NCBI GenBank assembly: GCA_900473795.1 | Contig: UCMT01000012.1 | Coordinates: 88,269-152,268, forward strand | Origin: Hyphomicrobiales bacterium | GTDB taxonomy: Bacteria > Pseudomonadota > Alphaproteobacteria > Rhizobiales > Rhizobiaceae | Reading direction: 5' to 3' | Length of the DNA stretch: 64,000 nt | Shown here: positions 26,486-34,994 of the stretch, in pieces | Layout of the letters: each line of letters begins with the position of its first letter | How positions within the stretch are numbered: the stretch's first letter is position 1 | Position numbers and translations under genes: made by a program | The notes under the pieces: model-generated | Seen by the model: only the letters and a program-made list of their open reading frames with translations | What the model was told of the DNA's origin: nothing | Database searches by the model: none

Positions 26486-27727
26486 ATGTTTCCACTGTCG
26501 CATATGATGAAAGCCTTCATCCGCAAGGGCCAGCTGACGGTCATCGATGCTGAGGGCAGAACGCATGTCTTCTCGGGTGAACCAGGCCCCGAAGTGACCA
26601 TGCGGCTGACGGATCCGAAACTTTACCGCACCCTTGTGTTCAATTCCGAACTTGCCGCCGGCGAGGCCTATATGGATGGGACGCTGCGCTTCGAGGACGG
26701 CTCGAGCTTACGCGATTTCCTGACGCTGTTTTCGATCAACCGGCTGGCGCTCGGCTCCTACCCCATCCAGAAAGCGCTGCGCGCCATCAAAATGCGCTTT
26801 CGCAAACGCCAGCAATCCAACGTCAAGGGCGAGGCACAGCGCAACGTCGCCCATCACTACGATCTCGGCAACGATTTCTACAAGCTCTTCCTCGACGAGC
26901 ACATGCTCTATTCCTGTGCCTATTTCCGCGAGCCGCAGGAGACGCTGGAGCAGGCGCAGCGCAACAAGCTGCGGCTGCTTGCCGCCAAGCTCTGCCTTCG
27001 CCCCGGCATGAAGGTGCTCGACATCGGCTGCGGCTGGGGCGATCTGGCGCTCTATCTCGGCCAGCTCGAGGACGTCGAGGTGCTTGGCGTAACGCTGTCG
27101 AAGGAGCAGCAGGCGTTCGCGACGCAGCGGGCGAAGGATGCCGGGCTCGACGGCCGGGTGCGCTTCGAGCTGCGCGACTACCGCGACGTCGACGAGACCT
27201 TTGACCGCATCGTTTCCGTCGGCATGTTCGAACATGTCGGCGTGCATCACTATGACGAGTTCTTCAAAAAGGTGAACGCGCTGATGCCGGATGACGGGCT
27301 GGCGGTCCTGCATTCCATCGGCCATATGAGCCCGCCCGGCATGGCAAGCGCCTGGTTGCGCAAATACATCTTCCCCGGTGCCTATTCTCCCGCTCTTTCC
27401 GAAGTGTTCGAGGTGGTGGAGAAGAACAGCCTGTGGGTGACGGATCTCGAATTCCTGCGCATCCACTATGCGACGACGCTCAAGCATTGGGGCGAGCGAT
27501 TCGAGAAGAACCGCGACAAGGTCATCGAGATGTATGACGAGCGGTTCGCCCGCATGTGGGAATTCTATCTGATCAGCGCCGAGATGATGTTCCGCACCGG
27601 CAGCCAGCTGGTCTTCCACATGCAGCTGTCACGCTCGCGCGACGCAGCACCGATCGTGCGCGACTACATCACCGACCGGCAGAAGGCCTATATCGTGCGC
27701 GAGCAGACGCTCAATATTTCTCTATGA
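26486..27727 (+). CDS. Cyclopropane-fatty-acyl-phospholipid synthase family
   Basis: This 413-residue SAM-dependent enzyme adds a methylene group across double bonds of membrane lipid acyl chains. The methyltransferase fold starts after HHYDLGNDFYKLFLDEHMLYS, the CFA signature, with motif I VLDIGCGWGDLALYL. It continues with VSVGMFEHVGVHHYD and the late HYATTLKHWGERF and YMQLS-like segment. Start ATG at 26486 has GAGG at the right distance, better than the GTG two codons earlier. The last 17 bp overlap the 3' end of the convergent gene. Rhizobia often carry two cfa copies, so the symbol is left open. Confidence 0.9.
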   Translation: MFPLSHMMKAFIRKGQLTVIDAEGRTHVFSGEPGPEVTMRLTDPKLYRTLVFNSELAAGEAYMDGTLRFEDGSSLRDFLTLFSINRLALGSYPIQKALRAIKMRFRKRQQSNVKGEAQRNVAHHYDLGNDFYKLFLDEHMLYSCAYFREPQETLEQAQRNKLRLLAAKLCLRPGMKVLDIGCGWGDLALYLGQLEDVEVLGVTLSKEQQAFATQRAKDAGLDGRVRFELRDYRDVDETFDRIVSVGMFEHVGVHHYDEFFKKVNALMPDDGLAVLHSIGHMSPPGMASAWLRKYIFPGAYSPALSEVFEVVEKNSLWVTDLEFLRIHYATTLKHWGERFEKNRDKVIEMYDERFARMWEFYLISAEMMFRTGSQLVFHMQLSRSRDAAPIVRDYITDRQKAYIVREQTLNISL

Positions 27728-28538
27728 GGGGTTCGCCGTCTTTGCCCTCCCACCTCAGCCGCTTGTAGTCGAAGCCGTATTCGAGCGTCGGCTTGACGAT
27801 CGCGAAATAGGGCGAAAGATCGAAATCGCGCGGCGTATAGAGCGAATGATGACGAATATGCAGGATTTCTGAGCGCGAATAATGCGACGTCGCCGCGGCC
27901 CGGCCGGGCGCGCGGGTAATCTCCGGCAGGATCGGATAGCGGATCTGCTCGAAGGCTTGTGCAATCAGCGTCGAGCAGATGGCACGCGTCGGATCCCCGG
28001 ATCCGAAGGCCAGCATCCGGCGGCGCCAGCGCACCGGCACCGGCGGTGCCGGCAGGAAATACCTGAGCATGTCCACGATGTTCTTCATGTCGTATTTCAG
28101 GCCGAGCCGCGAGATCATGAAGGACAGGACCATGTCCCGGTCTTCCGGCGTCAACCCGATGGGCCGGCAGATGCGCGTATTGTAGGTGGAGTATTTTCGA
28201 AGCGGCACCGCGACACATCCCTGGCCGAGGTTGACCTCGATCAGTTGCGGCCGATCGATCACCGGCAGCGTCGCCTCGTCGAGCGTCAGCGGGATTTCGT
28301 CGCCGGCAAAGAAGGCGGCGTGTGACCAGGTCGACTGGGTCAGATACTTGATGACCGCCGAGACTTTCTGATTGCCCTCGATCAGGAGAATGTCACCGGG
28401 GCGCAGCGTGCGGGCGAGCGTCTCCGGATCGGACGGCGTATAGGGCTCATAGCCCGATGTCTTCGTCGTCAGCCTTTCAGCCATCGCTAGGCCGAGGCGA
28501 TCGAGAAGCGTATCCTTGCTGGACAGGAGCGGGTTCAT
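27711..28538 (-). CDS. YiiX/YebB-like permuted NlpC/P60 cysteine hydrolase
   Basis: This 275-residue protein has the permuted papain-like arrangement of the YiiX family. An early LRPGDILLIEGN is followed by QSTWSHAAFFAG with the catalytic His73. The nucleophile Cys188 comes later in TRAICSTLIAQAF. YiiX relatives are thought to be lipid- or peptide-hydrolases, but the substrate is unknown. No signal peptide is visible. The start at 28538 (MNPLLSSKD) is uncertain; a TTG at 28577 would add 13 residues. It overlaps the convergent cyclopropane synthase gene by 17 bp. Confidence 0.72.
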   Translation of the reverse strand: MNPLLSSKDTLLDRLGLAMAERLTTKTSGYEPYTPSDPETLARTLRPGDILLIEGNQKVSAVIKYLTQSTWSHAAFFAGDEIPLTLDEATLPVIDRPQLIEVNLGQGCVAVPLRKYSTYNTRICRPIGLTPEDRDMVLSFMISRLGLKYDMKNIVDMLRYFLPAPPVPVRWRRRMLAFGSGDPTRAICSTLIAQAFEQIRYPILPEITRAPGRAAATSHYSRSEILHIRHHSLYTPRDFDLSPYFAIVKPTLEYGFDYKRLRWEGKDGEPLIEKY

Positions 28539-28626
28539 GCGGTCCGAGCTTTCGGGAAAGCGTTCATCCTCTGACAATGTAGGGAGTTATCCTGCTCGCT
28601 GTCGAGTCTGGGGCGGCCGTTTCGCC

Positions 28627-28655
28627 TTGACCTTTTCGTGATGCCTGCCTATTTT
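28627..28655 (+). promoter_or_regulatory. Predicted mbfA promoter
   Basis: TTGACC (28627-28632) and TATTTT (28650-28655) are spaced by 17 bp. The predicted transcription start near 28662 falls inside the Irr box. Confidence 0.55.
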
Positions 28656-28670
28656 TAGAATAATTCTAAA
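28654..28670. promoter_or_regulatory. Irr box (iron control element)
   Basis: TTTAGAA-TAA-TTCTAAA is a perfect 7-3-7 palindrome matching the ICE/Irr box of rhizobia (TTTAGAA-N3-TTCTAAA). It overlaps the -10 box and ends 16 bp before the mbfA start, a position suited to repression by Irr under low iron. Confidence 0.8.
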
Positions 28671-28686
28671 CTAGGCATTGCACATC

Positions 28687-29670
28687 ATGTTTTCACGTCT
28701 GTTTTCCGGTTCCAAACGCAGCCTGTCATCGCTTTCCGAACAGGAGGTTCTGGCGCTCGCCATATCCTCGGAAGAGGACGACGGCCGCATCTATCAGGCC
28801 TATGGGCAACTCCTGAAGGACAGGTACCCGGATTCGGCCAGGATTTTCGAGGACATGGCCGAGGTGGAAAACACCCACAAGAACATGCTGATCGACATGC
28901 ATCGCCGCCGCTTCGGCGAGCGGATTCCGCTGATCCGGCGCGAACATGTCAACGGCTTCCTGACGCGCCGCCCGGACTGGCTGCGCCAGAACCTGTCGCT
29001 CGACGCCATGCGCCGCGAGGCGGAGGCGATGGAGACGCAGGCCTATAATTTCTACGTGGAGGCCGCAAAGAACACCTCGGACGCTTCGACCAGACAATTG
29101 CTGGGCGAACTGGCGCTGGCCGAACAGGGCCATGAGGACGTGGCGCGTATGCTGACTGACAAGCATGTGCCGGAAGGCGTCCGCAAGAACGAAGACGACA
29201 CGGCGTATCGCCAGTTTCTGCTCACCTATGTGCAGCCGGGTCTTGCCGGGCTGATGGACGGTTCGGTCTCGACGCTGGCACCGATCTTCGCCGCCGCCTT
29301 TGCCACGCAGGACACCTGGCAGACCTTCCTGGTTGGCCTTTCGGCCTCCGTCGGCGCCGGCATATCGATGGGCTTCACCGAGGCGGCACATGACGACGGC
29401 AAGCTTTCGGGCCGCGGCTCGCCGCTCAAGCGTGGCCTTTCCTGCGGCATCATGACGGCGCTCGGCGGGCTTGGGCACGCCCTGCCCTATCTCATTCCGC
29501 ATTTCTGGACGGCGACGATCATCGCCGGGATCGTCGTCTTCTTCGAACTCTGGGCAATCGCCTTCATCCAGAACAAATATATGGAAACCCCTTTCCTGCG
29601 CGCCGCTTTCCAGGTGGTCATCGGCGGCAGCCTGGTACTGGCGGCGGGGGTACTGATCGGGAATGCGTGA
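28687..29670 (+). CDS. mbfA: Membrane-bound ferritin MbfA (rubrerythrin-VIT1 fusion)
   Basis: This 327-residue protein fuses an N-terminal ferritin-like (erythrin-vacuolar) domain to a C-terminal VIT1/CCC1-type membrane domain. The di-iron helices carry the glutamates of SEEDDGRIYQAYGQLLKD, FEDMAEVENTHKNML, MRREAEAMETQAYNFY and ALAEQGHEDVARML. About five helices follow, including MTALGGLGHALPYLIPHFW. MbfA exports iron and protects against iron and peroxide stress in Agrobacterium and Bradyrhizobium. Start ATG at 28687 is preferred over a TTG 9 bp earlier. The Irr box upstream fits known control of mbfA. Confidence 0.92.
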   Translation: MFSRLFSGSKRSLSSLSEQEVLALAISSEEDDGRIYQAYGQLLKDRYPDSARIFEDMAEVENTHKNMLIDMHRRRFGERIPLIRREHVNGFLTRRPDWLRQNLSLDAMRREAEAMETQAYNFYVEAAKNTSDASTRQLLGELALAEQGHEDVARMLTDKHVPEGVRKNEDDTAYRQFLLTYVQPGLAGLMDGSVSTLAPIFAAAFATQDTWQTFLVGLSASVGAGISMGFTEAAHDDGKLSGRGSPLKRGLSCGIMTALGGLGHALPYLIPHFWTATIIAGIVVFFELWAIAFIQNKYMETPFLRAAFQVVIGGSLVLAAGVLIGNA

Positions 29671-29770
29671 GCGGCAGGAGGCGCGACGCAGAGAAATGCA
29701 AAGAAGTCCGTACCGTCAAGGACCTCATTCTGGAATTGGTTCGGCTCCACGTCAAAACCGCAACGCGTGA

Positions 29771-30340
29771 TTATGCAATGAAATCCGCTACCCCGCCGTC
29801 GAGCCTATAAAATCCGTCCTGGGGTACGGGTAGCTCCAGCATTTCGCGTCGAGACAGGCCGAGATATACGCCTCGTATTATCCGGCCGGTCAGCCCATGT
29901 GAAATGGCAATTGTCGGGCCGGATATGTCCGATAGCCACTCCGTTACACGAAGGTGCACATCGTCGAATGTTTCACCATCCGGAGCCCGAAAAAACCAAT
30001 CAAATGCATCCGCGCCGATCAAAGCCCCAGGATATTCCATGTCGATTTCATAGTGGGTCATGCCGTCCCATGCGCCCACCGTCACTTCCATCAAGCGCGG
30101 CTCATCCCTGGTTGGCAAAGGGATTGACCGCGTGATGCGCGCCGCTGTTTCCAATGCCCGGCCGAGCGGAGATACCTGGATTTCGAATGTTCTTTCACGG
30201 CCGTGGATTTCGCGCGCCAACCGTTTGCCAACTTGATCGGCTTGCTCAATTCCACGCGGCGTGAGCGGAGAGTCCTTTTGACCCTGAAATCGACCCGCTA
30301 TATTCCAAGCTGTTTCTCCATGGCGGAGCAAATAGATCAT
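29771..30340 (-). CDS. Histidine phosphatase superfamily protein
   Basis: This 189-residue enzyme has the RHG motif at its start (MIYLLRHGETAWNIAGRFQG), the second arginine in SPLGRALETA, and the late catalytic histidine in AISHGLTGR. This is the phosphoglycerate mutase/acid phosphatase fold. It is not GpmA, which is present at 62355, and its substrate is unknown; a CobC-like or general phosphatase role is possible. Its ATG overlaps the stop (TGA) of a short upstream reading frame. Confidence 0.85.
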   Translation of the reverse strand: MIYLLRHGETAWNIAGRFQGQKDSPLTPRGIEQADQVGKRLAREIHGRERTFEIQVSPLGRALETAARITRSIPLPTRDEPRLMEVTVGAWDGMTHYEIDMEYPGALIGADAFDWFFRAPDGETFDDVHLRVTEWLSDISGPTIAISHGLTGRIIRGVYLGLSRREMLELPVPQDGFYRLDGGVADFIA

Positions 30341-30414
30341 CTCTTGGCATCCGCAATTTCGATGAGGTGACAGAGTTTACGGCCAATGGATACTGCGCGA
30401 ACCTGCGCGTCCAC
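30337..30414 (-). other. Short reading frame overlapping the phosphatase start
   Basis: A GTG-initiated frame of 25 codons ends in TGA, overlapping the ATG of the phosphatase gene. The frame stays open further upstream and looks protein-like (SIGRKLCHLIEIADAKR). It may be a coupled leader peptide, the remnant of a lost gene, or chance; there is no convincing ribosome site. Confidence 0.25.
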
Positions 30415-30470
30415 GGCGGTTGAGGGGCCAAACCTTTGGAGCCCCTCTTTAAATTTGCGAATTTTGGATC

Positions 30471-31091
30471 TTAGTTCCCAACCGAACCGACCAGCACTTC
30501 CGCGCCGTTTTCGATAGTGACCCAGCGGCCGGTGTTGAAGGAGGCCTGACGCTTCAAAAAGCGGTAGGGTGTCTTCGTCCAGAGTTTTACGCCGTTTTCG
30601 AGATTGTCGAGGATGAAATCGCCCTGGGCCGTGCGCACGGTCAGAACCGCGTGGCCCTCGCCGTCCGGCTTGCGGACGACGGTGATCAGAAGATCAGACG
30701 GCGAAAAGCCCTTCTCCATCAGGCGCTTGCGCTTCAACAGCACGAAGTCCTCGCAGTCGCCCGCCGTCGTCGGATAGGCCCAGACCTCATCCTTGCCGTA
30801 GAGGTCCATGTCGGTCATCGGGGTTATTTCGCGATTGACGGTGAGATTGACCTCGCGGATGACCGACCAGCCGAAATCGGTGACGCGTGGCGCAGTCGAG
30901 GACTTGGACTTGATCTCGCATTCGGCACGATGGGACTGGCAGAACTCGTAGTGACCGATCGGCTGGGAGGTGATGGCGCCCGTCTGCATCGAGAGGGCTG
31001 TTGCCGATGGCGCCGGAATTGCCGCGCCTGCCGATGCGAAAACAGCCGCGATTGCCACGACCATTTTCTTTACCCCAGTCAACTGCGCCAT
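30471..31091 (-). CDS. Periplasmic transglutaminase-like cysteine peptidase (BTLCP)
   Basis: This 206-residue protein has a signal peptide (VVAIAAVFASAGAAIPAPSA) and the BTLCP fold. The catalytic triad is Cys113 in AGDCEDFVLLK, His147 in GEGHAVL, and Asp162 in FILDNLE. The best-known member, LapG, cleaves a surface adhesin under c-di-GMP control. Alphaproteobacterial members like this one are conserved but mostly uncharacterised. The start at 31091 (MAQLTGVKK) gives a good signal peptide. A CtrA-type box lies about 115 bp upstream. Confidence 0.85.
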   Translation of the reverse strand: MAQLTGVKKMVVAIAAVFASAGAAIPAPSATALSMQTGAITSQPIGHYEFCQSHRAECEIKSKSSTAPRVTDFGWSVIREVNLTVNREITPMTDMDLYGKDEVWAYPTTAGDCEDFVLLKRKRLMEKGFSPSDLLITVVRKPDGEGHAVLTVRTAQGDFILDNLENGVKLWTKTPYRFLKRQASFNTGRWVTIENGAEVLVGSVGN

Positions 31092-31206
31092 ACACGTCCC
31101 CTGTGGCGCGGCCTTCTCCTGAAACAGTTCCGAAGAATCCCCGCGAAAAGCTGAAAATCTGACGCCAGCTTTCGCAATCGATCCCCATCGCGAGCTGCTC
31201 TAATCG

Positions 31207-31222
31207 TTAACAAAGAGTTAAC
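31207..31222. promoter_or_regulatory. CtrA-type binding box
   Basis: TTAACAAAGAGTTAAC fits the full CtrA consensus TTAA-N7-TTAAC exactly. It lies in the 229-bp spacer upstream of the BTLCP gene, the only gene reading away from it. CtrA is the cell-cycle regulator of alphaproteobacteria. Binding here is a prediction. Confidence 0.5.
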
Positions 31223-31320
31223 AGTGCGCCAGAAACGAAGTCAATCTGCAGAATTGGGGATTGCTGGATATGGTTAAAATGCGCGGCAAATCGGCATTGC
31301 AGCTGAATTACCGCGCGTTT

Positions 31321-32124
31321 TCAGGCCGTTACCATACCGTCGACGGCGGCCAGCATGCGCTCGATGTCCTCCGGGCGCGACAAGCGGTGATCGCCGTCGC
31401 GGATCAATGTCATGACGACATCGTCGGACGGCAGGTGTTCCATCAGCTTCAATGCATGGCCATACGGCACATCCGGATCCCGCATGCCCTGCAGGATATG
31501 CACCGGGCAACCGGTCTCGATGATGCCCTGGAGCACGCGGTTGTCGCGTCCGTCCTCGATCAGCCTTGCAGTAAAGATGTTCGGGTCCGGGCCATAGGGC
31601 GTCGGCTCCTCGAAATAGCCGCGCTCGGCAAGGGATGCACGCTCGGCATCCGTCAGGTTCGGCTCGATGAGTTCGCTGGTGAAATCCGGCGCCGGCGCGA
31701 TCAGCACGAGGCCGGCGATGCGACCGCCCTGCCCGCGGGCGCGCAGTTCGGCAATCAGCCGAAGCGCGATCCAGCCGCCCATCGACGAGCCGATCAACAC
31801 CATTCGCTTGGGGTCGACGTGGTCCAGTACCGCAAGGCTTTCTTCCAGCCACCGCGAAATCGTTCCGTCCGTGAAGGCGCCGCCGGAGACGCCGTGGCCG
31901 GAATAGTCGAAGCGGATGCAGGCGGCACCGGCCTCTTCGGCGTGGCGTTCGAGTTCGACCGCCTTGGTGCCGACCATGTCAGACCGGTATCCGCCGAGCC
32001 AGACGAGTGTCGGCAGCGATTTGCCCCTTGCCGCGGGCAGAATGCGCATGGCGATCCGGCGTGATTCCACGCCGCTGCCGACATCGAGATAGTCAGGCTC
32101 TGCGTCTGAGTTTGGCAATGACAT
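31321..32124 (-). CDS. Alpha/beta hydrolase
   Basis: This 267-residue enzyme has the alpha/beta-hydrolase fold. The nucleophile elbow GSSMGGW puts Ser114 at the active site, an acidic residue lies in GMRDPDVPYGH, and the histidine in RDGDHRLS. The oxyanion-side motif is WLGGYRSDM. The sequence resembles palmitoyl-protein thioesterase ABHD10-like bacterial serine hydrolases, but the substrate is not known. The start at 32124 is preferred to the TTG one codon earlier. Confidence 0.85.
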   Translation of the reverse strand: MSLPNSDAEPDYLDVGSGVESRRIAMRILPAARGKSLPTLVWLGGYRSDMVGTKAVELERHAEEAGAACIRFDYSGHGVSGGAFTDGTISRWLEESLAVLDHVDPKRMVLIGSSMGGWIALRLIAELRARGQGGRIAGLVLIAPAPDFTSELIEPNLTDAERASLAERGYFEEPTPYGPDPNIFTARLIEDGRDNRVLQGIIETGCPVHILQGMRDPDVPYGHALKLMEHLPSDDVVMTLIRDGDHRLSRPEDIERMLAAVDGMVTA

Positions 32125-32339
32125 CAAGTCTTTTCCTTTTTTTGAGCGCTTCTCGCTGTTTTTCTTTCTAAAACAGATTCTCCGAGAGCCTGACAGGTGG
32201 TGATTTCTGCAAAAAGCTGTGGTATTGACTTTCCGGCAGCAATTTCCACATGACGGTCCATCGGCAGTTGAACGGCATTTTGCCGGGATATCGCGCTACC
32301 GTCAGGCATTCCATTTAACAGCTCGAGGAGAGTACGACC

Positions 32340-32876
32340 ATTCGCAGACCGTTCAAAACGGACGCCCCGACAAAAGACGGGCCCCGCTCTAACAAGGAAA
32401 TCCGGGTTCCCCGGGTTCAGCTCATCGACGCCGAAGGTGTCAACCACGGCAGCATCCCCACAGATCAGGCATTGCGCATGGCAGAGGAGGCCGGCCTTGA
32501 CCTCGTGGAGATTTCACCGAACGCTGAAACGCCGGTGTGCAAGATCCTTGATCTGGGCAAGCTGAAATACGCAACGCAGAAAAAGGCGGCCGAGGCGCGC
32601 AAGAAGCAGAAGATCATCGAGATCAAGGAGATCAAGATGCGTCCGAACATCGACACGCACGATTACGACGTGAAGATGAGAGCGATGAACCGCTTCTTCG
32701 AAGAAGGCGACAAGGTCAAGGTGACCCTGAAGTTCCGTGGCCGCGAAATGGCGCACCAGGAACTCGGTTTGAAGCTTCTGCTGCAGGTGAAGGAAGACAC
32801 ACTGTCAATCGCCAAGGTCGAAGCCGAGCCGAAGCTTGAAGGCCGTCAGATGATGATGGTGCTGGCGCCGAAGTAA
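32340..32876 (+). CDS. infC: Translation initiation factor IF-3, ATT start
   Basis: This 178-residue protein is IF3, which binds the 30S subunit and checks the start codon. The N-domain includes [18 protein letters not shown] and [20 protein letters not shown]. The linker [15 protein letters not shown] leads to the C-domain with [20 protein letters not shown]. The rare ATT start at 32340 follows GAGGAG at 9 bp. A downstream TTG or ATG start would remove about 45 residues including the conserved N-terminal strand. An AUU start is the classical device by which IF3 represses its own translation. A terminator follows. Confidence 0.95.
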   Translation: MRRPFKTDAPTKDGPRSNKEIRVPRVQLIDAEGVNHGSIPTDQALRMAEEAGLDLVEISPNAETPVCKILDLGKLKYATQKKAAEARKKQKIIEIKEIKMRPNIDTHDYDVKMRAMNRFFEEGDKVKVTLKFRGREMAHQELGLKLLLQVKEDTLSIAKVEAEPKLEGRQMMMVLAPK

Positions 32877-32905
32877 GCGCCGTGCTTTCAGGTTCGATCC
32901 TGATG

Positions 32906-32930
32906 AAAGCCGCCGAACAGGCGGCTTTTT
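32906..32930 (+). terminator. Rho-independent terminator of infC
   Basis: The stem AAAGCCGCC (32906-32914) pairs with GGCGGCTTT (32920-32928) around a 5-nt loop and runs into a T tract. It lies 29 bp after infC and separates it from rpmI. Confidence 0.8.
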
Positions 32931-32981
32931 CATATCTGGTGCCGGCAATGCGGAAATATCGGCGCGTTTGCCTCAATCCCA

Positions 32982-33009
32982 TTGCACTTTGCGGGCGCTT
33001 CGGTTACAA
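32982..33009 (+). promoter_or_regulatory. Predicted rpmI-rplT promoter
   Basis: TTGCAC (32982-32987) and TTACAA (33004-33009) are 16 bp apart, between the infC terminator and rpmI. The predicted leader is about 95 nt, long enough for an L20-responsive structure of the type known in other bacteria. Confidence 0.45.
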
Positions 33010-33110
33010 GCCCCCGTCCGAACGGTCCGGCAGGGCATGCCGTGGCCGTTCTTTACGCTGGAGACGACCTCGTCAGTCGATCTCGAAATCAAGAAAAATG
33101 GAGTAGCAAA

Positions 33111-33314
33111 ATGCCCAAGATGAAGACGAAATCCTCTGCCAAGAAGCGGTTCAAGATCACCGCAACCGGCAAGGTCATGGCAGCTGCCGCAGGCAAGCGT
33201 CATGGCATGATCAAGCGGTCCAACAAGTTCATTCGCGATGCGCGTGGCACCATGGTGCTTGCAGAGCCTGATGGCAAGAAGGTCATCAAGAACTACCTGC
33301 CCAACGGTCTCTAA
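33111..33314 (+). CDS. rpmI: 50S ribosomal protein L35
   Basis: This 67-residue basic protein matches L35 throughout: [20 protein letters not shown], then [15 protein letters not shown] and a C-terminal [10 protein letters not shown]. The ATG at 33111 follows GGAG at eight bases. rplT follows after 38 bp on the same strand, the universal rpmI-rplT order. infC lies upstream but is separated by a terminator. Confidence 0.97.
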   Translation: MPKMKTKSSAKKRFKITATGKVMAAAAGKRHGMIKRSNKFIRDARGTMVLAEPDGKKVIKNYLPNGL

Positions 33315-33352
33315 GACTTCAGGCACTTTTGGATTTTTAAGGAGATCATGAC

Positions 33353-33757
33353 ATGGCACGTGTAAAACGCGGCGTAGCAGCTCACGCCAAGCACAAGAAG
33401 ACACTCAAGGCAGCCAAGGGCTTCTACGGCCGCCGCAAGAACACCATCCGCGCCGCCAAGGCTGCGGTGGACCGTTCGAAGGCTTTTGCCTACCGCGACC
33501 GCAAGGTCAACAAGCGCAATTTCCGCGCTCTCTGGATCCAGCGCATCAACGCTGCCGTCCGCGAACACGGCCTGACCTACGGCCGCTTCATCGACGGCCT
33601 CTCCAAGGCTGGCATCGAAGTCGACCGCAAGGTTCTGTCCGACATGGCAATCCATGAGACGGAAGCATTCGGCGCGCTCGTCGCTGCTGCCAAGAAGGCG
33701 CTTGAATACCTCAAGGACGCAGGCACCACCAACGAGTTTGAAAGCGCGGTTCGTTAA
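33353..33757 (+). CDS. rplT: 50S ribosomal protein L20
   Basis: This 134-residue protein is L20, needed early in 50S assembly. The N-terminal RNA-binding extension reads [19 protein letters not shown], followed by [20 protein letters not shown] and the globular end [20 protein letters not shown]. The length is slightly above the usual 118, with an extra C-terminal tail as in other Rhizobiales. In several bacteria L20 represses the rpmI-rplT transcript. A strong terminator follows. Confidence 0.97.
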   Translation: MARVKRGVAAHAKHKKTLKAAKGFYGRRKNTIRAAKAAVDRSKAFAYRDRKVNKRNFRALWIQRINAAVREHGLTYGRFIDGLSKAGIEVDRKVLSDMAIHETEAFGALVAAAKKALEYLKDAGTTNEFESAVR

Positions 33758-33794
33758 GACCAGCGCTTCCCAAGCCTTTGCTATTTTAATTGGG

Positions 33795-33829
33795 AAACCC
33801 GCGCTGGTACGGCTGGCGCGGGTTTTTCT
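33795..33829 (+). terminator. Rho-independent terminator of rpmI-rplT
   Basis: The perfect 10-bp stem AAACCCGCGC with GCGCGGGTTT (33816-33825) is followed by TTCTTTG. It lies 37 bp after rplT and 25 bp before pheS. Confidence 0.85.
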
Positions 33830-33853
33830 TTGACCGATCACGGGAAATGAACC

Positions 33854-34939
33854 ATGTCCGATCTGCAAGCACTGAAAGAGAAGCTGCTGACCGAGGTGAC
33901 GGGAGCAGGTGACGAGGCGGCCATCGAAGCCGTGCGCGTCAATGCACTCGGCAAGAAGGGCTCGATCTCCGAGCTCCTGAAGACGCTCGGCACCATGTCG
34001 CCGGAAGAGCGCCAGACACGGGGTGCTGCGATCAACGCGCTGAAGACCGACGTCTTCGACGCGATCACGGCGCGCAAGTCGGCGCTGAAGGACGCGGCAA
34101 TCGCCGAACGGCTTGCCCGCGAGACCGTCGATATCAGCCTGCCGGTGCGCTCTTCCCCCGCTGAGCGCGGCCGGATCCACCCGATCAGCCAGATCATCGA
34201 CGAGATCACCGCGATCTTCGCCGACATGGGTTTCTCGATCGCCGAAGGTCCGGATATCGAGACCGACTATTATAACTTCACCGCGCTGAACTTCCCCGAA
34301 GGCCACCCGGCGCGCGAGATGCACGACACCTTCTTCTTCAATCCGGACGAAAACGGCGAGCGCAAGGTGCTGCGCACCCACACGTCGCCGGTGCAAGTGC
34401 GCACCATGGAGGCGCAAAAGCCGCCGATCCGCATCATCATCCCCGGCAAGACCTACCGGCAGGACAGTGACGCGACGCACTCGCCGATGTTCCACCAGGT
34501 CGAGGGTCTCGTCGTCGACACCAAGTCGAACGTCGCCAACATGCGCTGGATTCTCGAGGAGTTCTGCAAGGCCTTCTTCGAGGTGGACGATGTGACGATG
34601 CGCTTCCGCCCGTCCTTCTTCCCCTTCACCGAGCCGTCTTTCGAGGTCGACATCCAGTGCGACCGTTCGTCCGGCCCGATCGTCAAGTTCGGCGAAGGCA
34701 CCGACTGGATGGAAATCCTCGGCTGCGGCATGGTGCATCCGAACGTCCTGCGCGCCGGCGGTCTCGATCCCGACGTCTACCAGGGCTTTGCCTGGGGCAT
34801 GGGCCTCGACCGCATCGCCATGCTGAAATACGGCATGCCGGACCTGCGCAACTTCTTCGACGCCGACGTGCGCTGGATGAGCCACTACGGCTTCCGCCCG
34901 CTCGACATGCCGACGCTGTTTGGCGGCTTGAGCGCGTAA
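33854..34939 (+). CDS. pheS: Phenylalanyl-tRNA synthetase alpha subunit
   Basis: This 361-residue subunit holds the catalytic site that charges tRNA-Phe. The N-terminal coiled-coil (about residues 1-90) is followed by the class II core. It shows [37 protein letters not shown] (motif 2 region), [21 protein letters not shown] in two parts, and the closing [20 protein letters not shown] (motif 3). The partner pheT follows after 55 bp. The gene comes directly behind the rpmI-rplT terminator, so a promoter close upstream or read-through is needed. Confidence 0.97.
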   Translation: MSDLQALKEKLLTEVTGAGDEAAIEAVRVNALGKKGSISELLKTLGTMSPEERQTRGAAINALKTDVFDAITARKSALKDAAIAERLARETVDISLPVRSSPAERGRIHPISQIIDEITAIFADMGFSIAEGPDIETDYYNFTALNFPEGHPAREMHDTFFFNPDENGERKVLRTHTSPVQVRTMEAQKPPIRIIIPGKTYRQDSDATHSPMFHQVEGLVVDTKSNVANMRWILEEFCKAFFEVDDVTMRFRPSFFPFTEPSFEVDIQCDRSSGPIVKFGEGTDWMEILGCGMVHPNVLRAGGLDPDVYQGFAWGMGLDRIAMLKYGMPDLRNFFDADVRWMSHYGFRPLDMPTLFGGLSA

Positions 34940-34994
34940 ACAGCCGACGACATTCAGGCCTGCGGGCCACCCGTATGATGAGAAGAGAACCGCA

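Noticed and set aside
32886..32902. T-arm-like stretch (CAGGTTCGATCCTG), possible tRNA
   Set aside because: The preceding 60 bases are infC coding sequence and do not fold into D and anticodon arms, and the following bases form the infC terminator.
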